A stretch of DNA of 21,975 nt, from the NCBI GenBank assembly GCA_900548145.1, contig URJB01000037.1, positions 1 through 21,975 of the forward strand. The letters are read 5' to 3'. The position numbers and the translations under genes were made by a program. Below, piece by piece: positions 15,110 to 21,975 of this stretch (the first letter of the stretch is position 1; each line of letters opens with the position of its first letter). The notes below the pieces were generated by a model, which saw only the letters and a list, made by a program, of their open reading frames with translations, was not told the origin of the DNA and searched no databases. This DNA is from an uncultured Eubacteriales bacterium. Its GTDB lineage: Bacteria > Bacillota > Clostridia > Christensenellales > Aristaeellaceae.

Positions 15110-16078
15110 TCAGGCATGTGGAATTTTTTGACGGAACACTCGCTCCTCCCCCTCCGGCGGCTTCAGCATCGTCAGCATGGCGCGCATGGGGGCGGTAAGA
15201 GCCCGGGTGCGCTTGTAGAACAGGCTGATGCTGCGCGTTGCGTCCGGGCTGTCGATGCGGTAAAAGCACAGCCGTTCGTCCGGCGGGGCGCTTAGAGCCA
15301 GTGTGTCGCTGATAAAGGCCGCGCCCAGCCCGTAACCGGCCAGATTGTAGGCCGCCAGCTGCTGATCCAGCGCCAGCCGGATTTTTGGCTCAAAGCCGGC
15401 CTGAGCGCACAATTGTTCAGCCCGTCTGCGGGTGTCATTGCCTTCCTTGAGCAGCAGAAAAGGCGTGTCCGCAAACAGCTCCAGCGGAACGCAGGGAGCG
15501 CCTGCCTGAGGCAGTTCCTTAGCGGACAGGCGGAACGCCGCGGCCTTTTCGTTCACGGGCAGCGCCCGAGGCACGGCAAGGATCACCTGCTCCGTTTGAA
15601 TCTCTACGGCCTCGTATATGGCCGGGTCGAGAAGCGTGTTGTCTAGAGCAAAGTCCAGCGTTCCCTCCTGCAATTCCTGTTTGAGCTGCCCGGTGTGAGC
15701 CTCGTGCAGACGCAGCTCCACGCCGGGATAACGCTCCGAATAAGCGCTGACCAACGGCGGCAGCACATAGGAGGTGAAGAACGTCGTCCCTCCCAGCGTC
15801 AGTGCGCCGGTGAGACATTTTTCCGTGTCGTCCAGATATTGCTGCAGGTCGGCCTCGATCTGCAATACCTGTTCGGCGGCGCGGATGTAGGCCCGCCCCA
15901 GCTCCGTTACCCCAATGGGGGAGGTGCTGCGATCGAAAATGGGCGCACCGATGCGCGCTTCCGCCTTTCGCACCATCTGGCTCAAAGACGGCTGGGCAAT
16001 ATATAATGCCTGGGCGGCCTTGGTAAAGCTGCGCTGCCGGTAAACCTCGTAGACGTAGTTCATTTCGTGCAGAAGCAT
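15110..16078 (-). CDS. LysR-family transcriptional regulator
   Basis: A 322-residue DNA-binding regulator, normal for the family. The N-terminal winged helix-turn-helix is clear (FTKAAQALYIAQPSLSQMVR, about residues 18-37), followed by the linker helix. A periplasmic-binding-protein-like effector domain starts with the typical LTLGGTTFFTSYVLPPLVSA. The start at 16078 is preceded by GGAGGG with a 4-base spacer; an ATG 21 bases further upstream has no site. It is divergent from aspA across 116 bases with interleaved promoters and an ATAG-N7-CTAT operator, so it most likely controls aspA and itself. The effector is unknown; aspartate or fumarate is a guess from context. Confidence 0.92.
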   Translation of the reverse strand: MLLHEMNYVYEVYRQRSFTKAAQALYIAQPSLSQMVRKAEARIGAPIFDRSTSPIGVTELGRAYIRAAEQVLQIEADLQQYLDDTEKCLTGALTLGGTTFFTSYVLPPLVSAYSERYPGVELRLHEAHTGQLKQELQEGTLDFALDNTLLDPAIYEAVEIQTEQVILAVPRALPVNEKAAAFRLSAKELPQAGAPCVPLELFADTPFLLLKEGNDTRRRAEQLCAQAGFEPKIRLALDQQLAAYNLAGYGLGAAFISDTLALSAPPDERLCFYRIDSPDATRSISLFYKRTRALTAPMRAMLTMLKPPEGEERVFRQKIPHA

Positions 16079-16091
16079 GGTTCCCTCCAAC

Positions 16092-16107
16092 ATAGGCATA
16101 AGCCTAT
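16092..16107. promoter_or_regulatory. inverted repeat in the regulator leader
   Basis: ATAGGC-ATAA-GCCTAT is a perfect 6-bp inverted repeat between the regulator's promoter and its ribosome binding site. It could be a second operator for autoregulation or an mRNA hairpin. Confidence 0.45.
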
Positions 16108-16130
16108 TTAAAACTTTGATAAATTGATAT

Positions 16131-16159
16131 TTGCAAATAGTATAGCGGCTCTCTATACT
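16131..16159 (+). promoter_or_regulatory. aspA promoter
   Basis: TTGCAA (16131-16136), 17 bases, TATACT (16154-16159). The -35 lies inside the perfect palindrome TATTTGCAAATA (16128-16139). The predicted start is near 16166, about 29 bases before aspA. Confidence 0.65.
16139..16159. promoter_or_regulatory. LysR-type operator, ATAG-N7-CTAT
   Basis: AGTATAG and CTATACT form a perfect 7-bp inverted repeat with a 7-base spacer. The core ATAG-N7-CTAT (16142-16156) has the T-N11-A form known for LysR regulators. Both arms are also the -10 boxes of the two opposing promoters. Confidence 0.6.
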
Positions 16160-16167
16160 GTTGTCAA
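16139..16167 (-). promoter_or_regulatory. LysR-gene promoter
   Basis: On the minus strand a perfect TTGACA (plus 16162-16167), 17 bases, then TATACT (plus 16139-16144). It overlaps the aspA promoter almost completely, so RNA polymerase cannot occupy both at once. Confidence 0.7.
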
Positions 16168-16194
16168 TCTTACATAAGCAAGGGAGCAGGAAAC

Positions 16195-17622
16195 ATGATG
16201 AGCAGAACAGAGCAGGACCTGGTGGGAACGATGGCGGTGGATGCGGACGCTTATTACGGCATCCACTCTTTGCGGGCGGCGGAAAATTTTTCGATCACCG
16301 GCAGACGTCTGCCCAGTGAAATGATCGTGAGCATGGCATCGATTAAGAAGGCGTGCGCGCGGGCGAATACTCTGGCCGGCGTGCTGTCGGAGAAAATCGG
16401 CAGCGCGATCGAAAGCGCCTGCGATGAGGTGATTGCGGGCAAGCTGCACGACCAGTTCATCGTCGATCCCATTCAGGGCGGTGCGGGTACGTCCACCAAT
16501 ATGAACGCCAATGAGGTGATCGCCAACCGCGCCATCGAGCTGCTGGGCGGCGTGAAGGGAGACTATACTCTTGTGCACCCCAACGACCATGTGAACTGCG
16601 GCCAGTCCACCAACGACGTTTATCCCACTTGCGTCAAAATGACGCTCTATCAGGTCTGCGGCGCGCTGCTGAAGAAAATGGAAGCGCTGATTGCCGTTTT
16701 GGACGAGCGGGCTGCCGACTTTGACGGCGTGGTGAAGATGGGGCGAACCCAGCTTCAGGACGCGGTGCCCATTCGGCTGGGACAGGAATTTGCCGCCTAT
16801 GCGTCGGTGATGCGCCGGGAAAAAGACCGGCTGGAACGCGGGCAGAAGGAAATGCTCCAGCTGAATCTGGGCGGGACTGCCGTGGGTACGGGCATTAACG
16901 CGACGCTCGCCTATGTCGGGCAGGTGGTGCCGCTGCTTTCCGAAATGACGGGCATCCCCTTTACCCAGAGCCGTGACCTGATCGACACCACCCAGAATAC
17001 AGACTGCTATCTGGCGCTGTCCTCGGCCCTGAAAGGCTGTGCCGCGAGTCTGTCCAAAATCTGCAATGACCTGCGGCTGATGTCCTCCGGCCCGCGGGAC
17101 GGGCTGGGCGAGATCGTCCTTCCTGCCCGGCAGAACGGCTCCTCTATCATGCCCGGCAAGGTCAACCCGGTGATCCCCGAGGTGGTCAACCAGATCGCCT
17201 TCCGCATCATCGGCTACGATACCACGGTCACGCTGGCGGTGGAGGCCGGTCAGTTGGAGCTGAACGCCTTTGAACCCGTCATTTTCGACAGCCTGTATCA
17301 GGGTCTCGTGATGCTGCAGCACGGAATCCATACGCTGAATGTCCACTGTCTGCAGGGCGTTCGCGCCAATGAGGAGGTCTGCCGTCAGGAGGTGGAGCGC
17401 TCCGTAGGCGTGGTCACGGCCCTGTGCCCGAAGATCGGCTACAACGCGGCCTGCAGTCTGGCACGCGAGGCCCTGCGCACCAATCGCCCCGTCGGAAAGA
17501 TCGCCCTTGAGCGGGGCCTGCTGACTGAACAGGAGCTCCAAACGCTGCTGGATCCGGCAGCGATGACCAGTAGATGTTCTTTGCAGGATACGGAGGTCGA
17601 TGCAGTAAAGGGCAAAATGTAA
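16195..17622 (+). CDS. aspA: aspartate ammonia-lyase
   Basis: A 475-residue cytoplasmic enzyme that reversibly converts L-aspartate to fumarate and ammonia, active as a homotetramer in the family. The superfamily motifs are intact: GGAGTSTNMNANEV, the DHVNCGQSTNDVYPT region, GRTQLQDAVP, and the signature loop GSSIMPGKVNP with the catalytic base S317. The second residue of the loop and its neighbours fit AspA better than fumarase C, although the two are related. The length is typical. Two adjacent ATGs (16195, 16198) follow AGGGAGCAGG; the first is used. It is divergently transcribed from a LysR regulator that probably controls it. No clear terminator follows. The last ~18 residues look poorly conserved. 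Confidence 0.93.
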   Translation: MMSRTEQDLVGTMAVDADAYYGIHSLRAAENFSITGRRLPSEMIVSMASIKKACARANTLAGVLSEKIGSAIESACDEVIAGKLHDQFIVDPIQGGAGTSTNMNANEVIANRAIELLGGVKGDYTLVHPNDHVNCGQSTNDVYPTCVKMTLYQVCGALLKKMEALIAVLDERAADFDGVVKMGRTQLQDAVPIRLGQEFAAYASVMRREKDRLERGQKEMLQLNLGGTAVGTGINATLAYVGQVVPLLSEMTGIPFTQSRDLIDTTQNTDCYLALSSALKGCAASLSKICNDLRLMSSGPRDGLGEIVLPARQNGSSIMPGKVNPVIPEVVNQIAFRIIGYDTTVTLAVEAGQLELNAFEPVIFDSLYQGLVMLQHGIHTLNVHCLQGVRANEEVCRQEVERSVGVVTALCPKIGYNAACSLAREALRTNRPVGKIALERGLLTEQELQTLLDPAAMTSRCSLQDTEVDAVKGKM

Positions 17623-17753
17623 AAACGGGGAAACGCTGTAACAAAAATAAGTAATGACTTGTTAGACCTAATAGAAAAAGGCGGGAAGCGCTTTTGAAAC
17701 ATAGAAGGAGCCGAGCCGCCCACCGCAGACGACAACTGACTAAAAAGAAACTT

Positions 17754-17789
17754 AAAAAAAACCGCCAATGCATATTGAAGCAGCGGCGG
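17754..17789 (-). terminator. possible minus-strand terminator
   Basis: On the minus strand CCGCC pairs with GGCGG (plus 17785-17789, 17762-17766), with an inner TGC / GCA, followed by eight U residues (plus 17754-17761). No convincing gene precedes it, so it may be a relic or chance. The stretch 17623-17753 shows no gene. Confidence 0.35.
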
Positions 17790-17820
17790 GTCTTCTATAT
17801 CTACATCGAAAGAAGCCTTC

Positions 17821-17928
17821 ATGAAATTATGCTGTGGAGGCATAGCGGCGGTGGATCAGATCAAGCTGAGGGAGGTTTTGATGCGAATGCCCGATAGGAT
17901 CTCGCCTTCCCCATTTGACTCCAGATAA
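17821..17928 (+). CDS. possible 35-residue peptide, unrecognised
   Basis: An ATG at 17821 opens a short frame, MKLCCGGIAAVDQIKLREVL then MRMPDRISPSPFDSR, ending at TAA 17926-17928. AAAGAAG precedes the ATG; a GTG at 17851 behind TGGAGG is another possible start. I recognise no family. It may be the broken head of a larger gene or chance. It lies in an AT-richer, gene-poor stretch. Confidence 0.2.
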   Translation: MKLCCGGIAAVDQIKLREVLMRMPDRISPSPFDSR

Positions 17929-18011
17929 CGTCTACTGTTTCATGCTGCTGGATTAAAACAAAAGTTATTAATATCATGACAAGGTTCATCGTGTTGGAAA
18001 ATCGCTGCCAT

Positions 18012-18050
18012 AAAAATGCTAAAGCCGAGAAATGCACACCCTCTCGGCTT
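18012..18050 (-). terminator. terminator of the 53-residue minus-strand gene
   Basis: AAGCCGAGA pairs with TCTCGGCTT (plus 18022-18030, 18042-18050), a perfect 9-bp stem with an 11-base loop. On the minus strand it is followed by TAGCATTTTTA. It lies 35 bases past the stop codon at 18086. Confidence 0.7.
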
Positions 18051-18085
18051 GAAATGTAAATGGCGCGGTTGGGGATAACGCGAAT

Positions 18086-18247
18086 CTACCCCTTGAACCT
18101 CGCCGCCTTTTGCAGCTCCTCGAAGGTATGGATGTCCTGCCGCTGCTCCTGCAGCATCACCTGAACCTCCCGGTTCAGCCCGTCGAAAAAGATTTTGCTC
18201 CTCCGGCTGTGCAGGAGTAGTTCCTGAAGCGTAGAATAAGAAGCCAT
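18086..18247 (-). CDS. small conserved-looking protein, 53 residues
   Basis: A short acidic and basic, fully soluble protein: MASYSTLQELLLHSRRSKIF, then FDGLNREVQVMLQEQ, then DIHTFEELQKAARFKG. The pattern (an F/Y-F-x-x-L core, V-Q-x-M-L, I-x-T-x-E-E-L) resembles small uncharacterised Clostridial proteins of similar length that I know only as hypothetical. AGGTGA lies 6 bases before the ATG at 18247, and a clear terminator follows its stop, both supporting a real gene. It is divergent from the zinc-ribbon membrane protein. The function is unknown. Confidence 0.65.
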   Translation of the reverse strand: MASYSTLQELLLHSRRSKIFFDGLNREVQVMLQEQRQDIHTFEELQKAARFKG

Positions 18248-18342
18248 GTGCCATCACCTCGCCGGTAGCATGGCCCGGAGAGGCGGACGTTATGCCCGGC
18301 CTGACCGAAAAAATCATTTCGCATTTGAAAGGAAGAAACGCC

Positions 18343-19068
18343 ATGCCCCTTGCCAACTACTGCCGGAAATGCAAAGCCGAAGTCCCCGTCGGCGAAAGCT
18401 GCCCTTACTGCGGCGCGAAGCTGACCAAAACGGGGGAACGGCTGTCCTTCGGCATTTCCCGGGCCCCCTGGCGGGACTGGTTCTGCTGGAACCGGCTTTT
18501 GCGGGTGGGTCTGCCGGTGTGGGGGATCAGTTTTCTGGTCATCTCGCTGGCGGAGCTTTGTTCCGGCGGCACAGAGGCGCTGGCGGGGCTTTTTCGCCGG
18601 GGCTTTGGCCTGACCATGCTGTGGCTGCTGGGCGGGATGCTGCTGTTGTTTCTGGCGCTGCTGTTTTGTCAGGGCCGGGAAAAAGTTCATTATATATTGG
18701 ATAAGGACGGCGTCAGCGCCTACACCTACGTGTCGGAGGAAGTGAATGATCTGGCGCTGTACGCCCGGTTTTTGACCCCGTCGCAGGCGGGGACGCTGCA
18801 GGAGGACGAGCACGCCCTGCCTGGCCTTAAGCTGGTGCGCCGGGTGATCCTGCCGTGGGAGCGGATGAAGCGGGTGAAAATCTGGCGGGAAGGGCAGACG
18901 CTGCTGTTTTTTGACCCGGCCTATTGGCAGGTTCTGGCGGTCAGTTGCCCGGTGCAGGAGTTTCCCGAGGCGGAAAGCTGGGTGCGCACGAAAATGAAGC
19001 GCTTCAAAACCGTCCGGGTTTTGCCCACCGAAAAGGGAAAAACCGGCAAAAAAGCAAAGAAACGTTAA
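18343..19068 (+). CDS. zinc-ribbon membrane protein
   Basis: A 241-residue protein with an N-terminal zinc ribbon (C7-x2-C10, C20-x2-C23), two membrane spans (about residues 52-75 and 87-109), and a soluble C-terminal domain of mixed strands and a late helix that may be a bacterial PH-like fold (inference). It ends in a Lys-rich tail (KGKTGKKAKKR). The start at 18343 has AAAGGAAG with a 7-base spacer; the frame stays open to an ATG at 18292 without such a site. The role is unknown. It stands alone, with a separate strong promoter before the next gene and no clear terminator between them. Confidence 0.75.
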   Translation: MPLANYCRKCKAEVPVGESCPYCGAKLTKTGERLSFGISRAPWRDWFCWNRLLRVGLPVWGISFLVISLAELCSGGTEALAGLFRRGFGLTMLWLLGGMLLLFLALLFCQGREKVHYILDKDGVSAYTYVSEEVNDLALYARFLTPSQAGTLQEDEHALPGLKLVRRVILPWERMKRVKIWREGQTLLFFDPAYWQVLAVSCPVQEFPEAESWVRTKMKRFKTVRVLPTEKGKTGKKAKKR

Positions 19069-19096
19069 AATTATTACGGAAATATAACATTTGTCC

Positions 19097-19125
19097 TTGA
19101 CACACGTAATAACTTTTCGTACAAT
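19097..19125 (+). promoter_or_regulatory. promoter of the secreted cell-wall protein gene
   Basis: A perfect TTGACA (19097-19102), 17 bases, TACAAT (19120-19125). The predicted start is near 19132, giving a leader of about 100 bases in which I see no strong structure. Confidence 0.82.
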
Positions 19126-19230
19126 ATGGGCTGGAAAGCTCTGGTTCTGCCCTGCGTGTATTCGCATCTATGCCCGCGCTGGACAGATTTGCCATATGCA
19201 GTATAAGATTTGCCTTTGGAGGAATCGGGA

Positions 19231-21858
19231 ATGACACAGGAGATTCGCATTCGGCGCTGGCTGGCCTTCCTATTGGCTGCCCTGCTGGTATTTTCTACCC
19301 TGAGTACGGCGCTGGCGGCCGGCAAAACCTTCCAGTCCTATCAGACCACCAGTATGTCCAATGTGAATCTGCGCAAGCGGGCGAACGGGACTTCCACCAT
19401 CCTCAAGCGGATCAAGGTGGGCGACACCGTTACCATTGTGGGCAAATCCGGCAATTATTATCAGATCCAGTTCGACGGCAAGGAGGGCTATGCCCTCATC
19501 AAGTACATCGACGGCACTGATTCCGGCGCGGATCCCGAGCCGGACGAAAGCCTGATGCACGCCGTGCCGCTGGCGGTCACGTCCTATCCTTACGATACCA
19601 CCACGTTGGGCTATGTGAAGCTGCGCAAAAAAGCGAACCGCACTGCCGACGTGTATCGCACCATTCCCGTCAACAGTCTTGTGACGGTGCTCAGCGTGGA
19701 GAACGATTTTGCCCGGGTGGAATACGACGGCCAGAAGGGCTATGTGTACGCCAAGTATGTGAATCTGGCCAACATTCCCACGGCCACGCCCAAGCCTACC
19801 GCCACGCCCAAGCCCGGCTCCGAGTCCTATGCGCTGATCAAGAGCGGCGATACCGGCGCGATGGTGACGGCGCTGCAGCAGGCGTTGATCGAGCTGAAGT
19901 ATCTTTCCGAGGGCGATGCGGACGGCAAGTACGGCACGAAGACCGAGCAGGCCGTCAAGCTGCTTCAGAAGCGCAATGGGCTGGAGCAGACCGGGCAGGC
20001 GGACGCGGAGCTGCAGCTGCTGATCTACGAGGGCACGCCCAAGGATGTGAACAGCTTCCGCCAGCACGTCAAGACCATTCCGCCCATCGCGGGCGCGGTC
20101 ATCAAGCTCAATGGACAGGGCGAAGTGGTCACCAAGGCCCAGACCCGGCTGAAGGAGCTGGGCTACTACACCTCGACTCCCTCCGGCGTATGCGACGCGC
20201 TGACGGTGTCCGCTATTGAGGAATTTGAACGCAAGAACAGTCTGGTGGTGGATGGCGCGCTTTCCGCTACCGATCAGAATCTTCTTTACAGCATTTGGGC
20301 GCTGGACGCCTCCGTGGCCGTGACCCCCACGCCCACTCCCGTGCCCGAAATGCCCAAGGACGTGGTTCGCCCCGGCAACAAGAGCAACGATGTGAAGCTG
20401 GTGCAGACCCGTCTGACCGAGCTGGGCTACCTGACCAGCAAAGTCACCGGCACCTTTGATGACGACAGCGTAAAGGCCCTTAAGAAGTTCCAGAAGGCCA
20501 ATGGGCTGGACGCGGACGGCGTATGCGGCATTCAGACCCGGGCGGTGCTGTTTGCGGCGCACCCGGTGTACGCGGTGCCCACCGCCACCCCTGTGATCGC
20601 CGCCAACGAGACTCCCGAACCCACCTACGCGCCCATCACCAAGGAAAACTGCGTCACCATCAAGGCAGGCAGTCAGGGCATGGATGTGAAGCGGCTGCAG
20701 ATTCGTCTGCAGGAGCTGGGCTACTACACCTCCCGTCAGGACGGCATCTATCTGACGGACGATATCGCCGCAGTGCGGGCTTTCCAGAAGGCGAACGGAC
20801 TGACCACCGACGGCAAGGCGGGCTACAACACTCAGACCGTGCTTTACAGCAACGCGGCCAAGCGGGCTGACAACGCCAATTCCGACGTGATCGCCTCCTC
20901 CAAGGCGGCCACGCTGCGCTACGGCAGCCAGGGCGTGGAGGTGCAGACCCTGCAGAACAAGCTGATCTCGCTGGGCTATCTGAGCGGTTCCGCCGACGGC
21001 AAGTTCGGTTCCTCCACCCGCCGCGCGGTGAAGGCATTCCAGCAGGCCAACGGCCTAAGCCCGGACGGCATTGTGGGCGCGGCCACGCAGGCCAAGCTGG
21101 GCGACGGCACCACGGACAGCGGAGCCGTTTCCAACACGGTTCCCTACGTCACCCTGTACAAGGGCGCTACCGGCGAAGCGGTCAAGGCCATGCAGAACCG
21201 GCTGATCGCGCTGGGGTATCTGACCGGCAAGGCGGACGGCAAGTTCGGCAACCAGACCAGCCTTGCGTTGATCGCCTTCCAGCGGGCCAACGGCCTGAAG
21301 GCGGACGGCATCATGGGTTCCGCCACCACGAAGAAGCTGAACCAGACCAGCGGCACCGTCAACAACGGCGGCACGACCACCATCGTCACCCCCACCACCG
21401 CGCCCAACGTGACCACCATCAGCGCGGCCAGCGTCCGCTATGCCAACTGGTACACCGAGATTCGCGCCAAGGCCCGGAAGTATCCCAACGTGACGGTCTA
21501 CGATTTCTCCACCGGCCTTTCCTGGCAGCTGACCATCTTCTCCAACGGCGCTCACGCAGACGCGATCCCGATCACCGCCGAGGACACGGCGAAGATGAAC
21601 AAGGCGTTCGGCAAGACCACGTGGAACCCGAAGCCCGTCTGGGTCATGTTCAGCGACGGTTCTGTCTACATGGCCTCCACCCACAACACGCCCCACGGCA
21701 CCTACAACAACAAAAATATCAACAATTTCGCGGGCCATCTCTGCGTCCACTTCCCCCGCACGAAGGCGGAGGTCGAGGCCATCGGCCCCTATGCCACCTC
21801 CCACCAGAAGGCCATCGACCAGGGCTGGGAAGTCACCCAGAAGCGCGCCGGCAGATAG
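19231..21858 (+). CDS. secreted SH3b / peptidoglycan-binding repeat protein with LD-transpeptidase-like C-terminus
   Basis: An 875-residue exported cell-wall protein. The signal peptide (IRIRRWLAFLLAALLVFSTL, cleavage near ALA) is followed by two SH3b domains (about 40-93 and 124-180; NVNLRKRAN and YVKLRKKAN). A PTATPKPTATPKP linker comes next, then six peptidoglycan_binding_1 repeats starting near 202, 290, 380, 475, 560 and 638; the last two are closest to the consensus (LGYLSGSADGKFGSSTRRAV). The last ~145 residues form a separate domain with H822-G823 and GHLC838VHF (H836, C838, H840). This recalls the HG and SHGC motifs of L,D-transpeptidases but is not the standard YkuD signature. The frame is open to a TTG at 19210; the ATG at 19231, with TGGAGG 8 bases before it, is the start. 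A role in wall remodelling is inferred. Confidence 0.88.
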   Translation: MTQEIRIRRWLAFLLAALLVFSTLSTALAAGKTFQSYQTTSMSNVNLRKRANGTSTILKRIKVGDTVTIVGKSGNYYQIQFDGKEGYALIKYIDGTDSGADPEPDESLMHAVPLAVTSYPYDTTTLGYVKLRKKANRTADVYRTIPVNSLVTVLSVENDFARVEYDGQKGYVYAKYVNLANIPTATPKPTATPKPGSESYALIKSGDTGAMVTALQQALIELKYLSEGDADGKYGTKTEQAVKLLQKRNGLEQTGQADAELQLLIYEGTPKDVNSFRQHVKTIPPIAGAVIKLNGQGEVVTKAQTRLKELGYYTSTPSGVCDALTVSAIEEFERKNSLVVDGALSATDQNLLYSIWALDASVAVTPTPTPVPEMPKDVVRPGNKSNDVKLVQTRLTELGYLTSKVTGTFDDDSVKALKKFQKANGLDADGVCGIQTRAVLFAAHPVYAVPTATPVIAANETPEPTYAPITKENCVTIKAGSQGMDVKRLQIRLQELGYYTSRQDGIYLTDDIAAVRAFQKANGLTTDGKAGYNTQTVLYSNAAKRADNANSDVIASSKAATLRYGSQGVEVQTLQNKLISLGYLSGSADGKFGSSTRRAVKAFQQANGLSPDGIVGAATQAKLGDGTTDSGAVSNTVPYVTLYKGATGEAVKAMQNRLIALGYLTGKADGKFGNQTSLALIAFQRANGLKADGIMGSATTKKLNQTSGTVNNGGTTTIVTPTTAPNVTTISAASVRYANWYTEIRAKARKYPNVTVYDFSTGLSWQLTIFSNGAHADAIPITAEDTAKMNKAFGKTTWNPKPVWVMFSDGSVYMASTHNTPHGTYNNKNINNFAGHLCVHFPRTKAEVEAIGPYATSHQKAIDQGWEVTQKRAGR

Positions 21859-21935
21859 CAGGGCTAAAGCCCTGCACCCATCACTGCGCGCCTTGCGCGC
21901 AGGGGCGTAGGGGGACATGCAGCTTGGCCGGGTTT
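21858..21935 (+). repeat. double-hairpin 3' repeat, copy B
   Basis: This begins at the last base of the TAG stop. First stem GCAGGGC / GCCCTGC (21858-21864, 21869-21875); ACCC spacer; second stem CTGCGCGC / GCGCGCAG (21884-21891, 21895-21902, overlapping by symmetry); then a G-run and GCTTGGCCGGGTTTT (to 21935). The order, spacing and closing TTGGCCGGG match copy A at the left edge of the window, in the same orientation relative to the gene it follows. The loops differ while the stems are kept, as expected for a structured RNA or repeat. Confidence 0.78.
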
Positions 21936-21939
21936 TACC

Positions 21940-21964
21940 GCCGTGGCACGACAGGTGCCACGGC
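21940..21964. other. long perfect hairpin after the repeat
   Basis: GCCGTGGCAC / GTGCCACGGC is a perfect 10-bp stem with a 5-base loop, 4 bases past the TTTT of the repeat. No U-tract is visible before the window ends. Whether copy A also has this part cannot be seen because it runs off the window. Confidence 0.65.
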
Positions 21965-21975
21965 TCGCCGGTCTG

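Noticed and set aside
17439..17843. Minus-strand frame beginning MPPQHNFMKASFDVDIED, running into aspA
   Set aside because: The first 30 residues look reasonable, but the frame then runs antisense through the aspA 3' end, crosses a possible terminator and has no good ribosome site. It may include a relic fragment, but I cannot support a gene.
17694..17897. Plus-strand frame rich in Arg and Lys after aspA
   Set aside because: Composition reflects an A-rich, degenerate stretch; there are no motifs and an alternative frame in the same place is as plausible.

Overview
The window reads as chromosomal DNA of a moderately GC-rich Clostridia-type member of the Firmicutes (Bacillota). The support is a Gram-positive PolC-type DNA polymerase III, an IspG (MEP isoprenoid pathway), a three-gene LplABC-like carbohydrate transporter without its own ATPase, strong AGGAGG-type ribosome binding sites and several textbook sigma-A promoters (17-bp spacers). 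I cannot name a genus from the sequence.

Layout. (1) 84-2553, minus strand: a polyprenyl-phosphate sugar transferase followed by a sugar nucleotidyltransferase, a two-gene surface polysaccharide unit with its own promoter. (2) 2719-10227, plus strand: an extended -10 promoter, a hairpin-rich leader, then ispG, a large multispanning membrane protein and polC, joined by two 4-base ATGA overlaps and closed by a terminator. (3) 10341-10520: a tRNA-Arg(ACG) gene with its own promoter, a hairpin in its leader and its own terminator. (4) 10521-11303: an AT-richer accessory patch just 3' of the tRNA. It holds a small minus-strand gene, a possible integrase tail, a pair of direct repeats, and a short hydrophobic-peptide gene that has a promoter but appears frameshifted and is opposed by a convergent promoter. 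It looks like the scar of an integrated element plus a decayed type I toxin-antitoxin-like locus. (5) 11304-14964, plus strand: solute-binding protein and two permeases, with a hairpin after the binding-protein gene. (6) 15110-17622: a LysR-type regulator divergent from aspartate ammonia-lyase; their promoters interleave over a classic ATAG-N7-CTAT operator. (7) 17623-18342: a gene-poor stretch with terminators and a 53-residue minus-strand protein. (8) 18343-21858, plus strand: a zinc-ribbon membrane protein, then a secreted cell-wall protein with two SH3b domains, six peptidoglycan-binding domains and a C-terminal domain with a His/Cys pattern recalling L,D-transpeptidases.

The two most unusual signals are a double-hairpin repeat found directly after the stop codons of the first and last genes, in the same orientation relative to each gene, and the two-promoter hydrophobic-peptide locus at 10888-11125. 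Everything here comes from reading the sequence; no database search was run.
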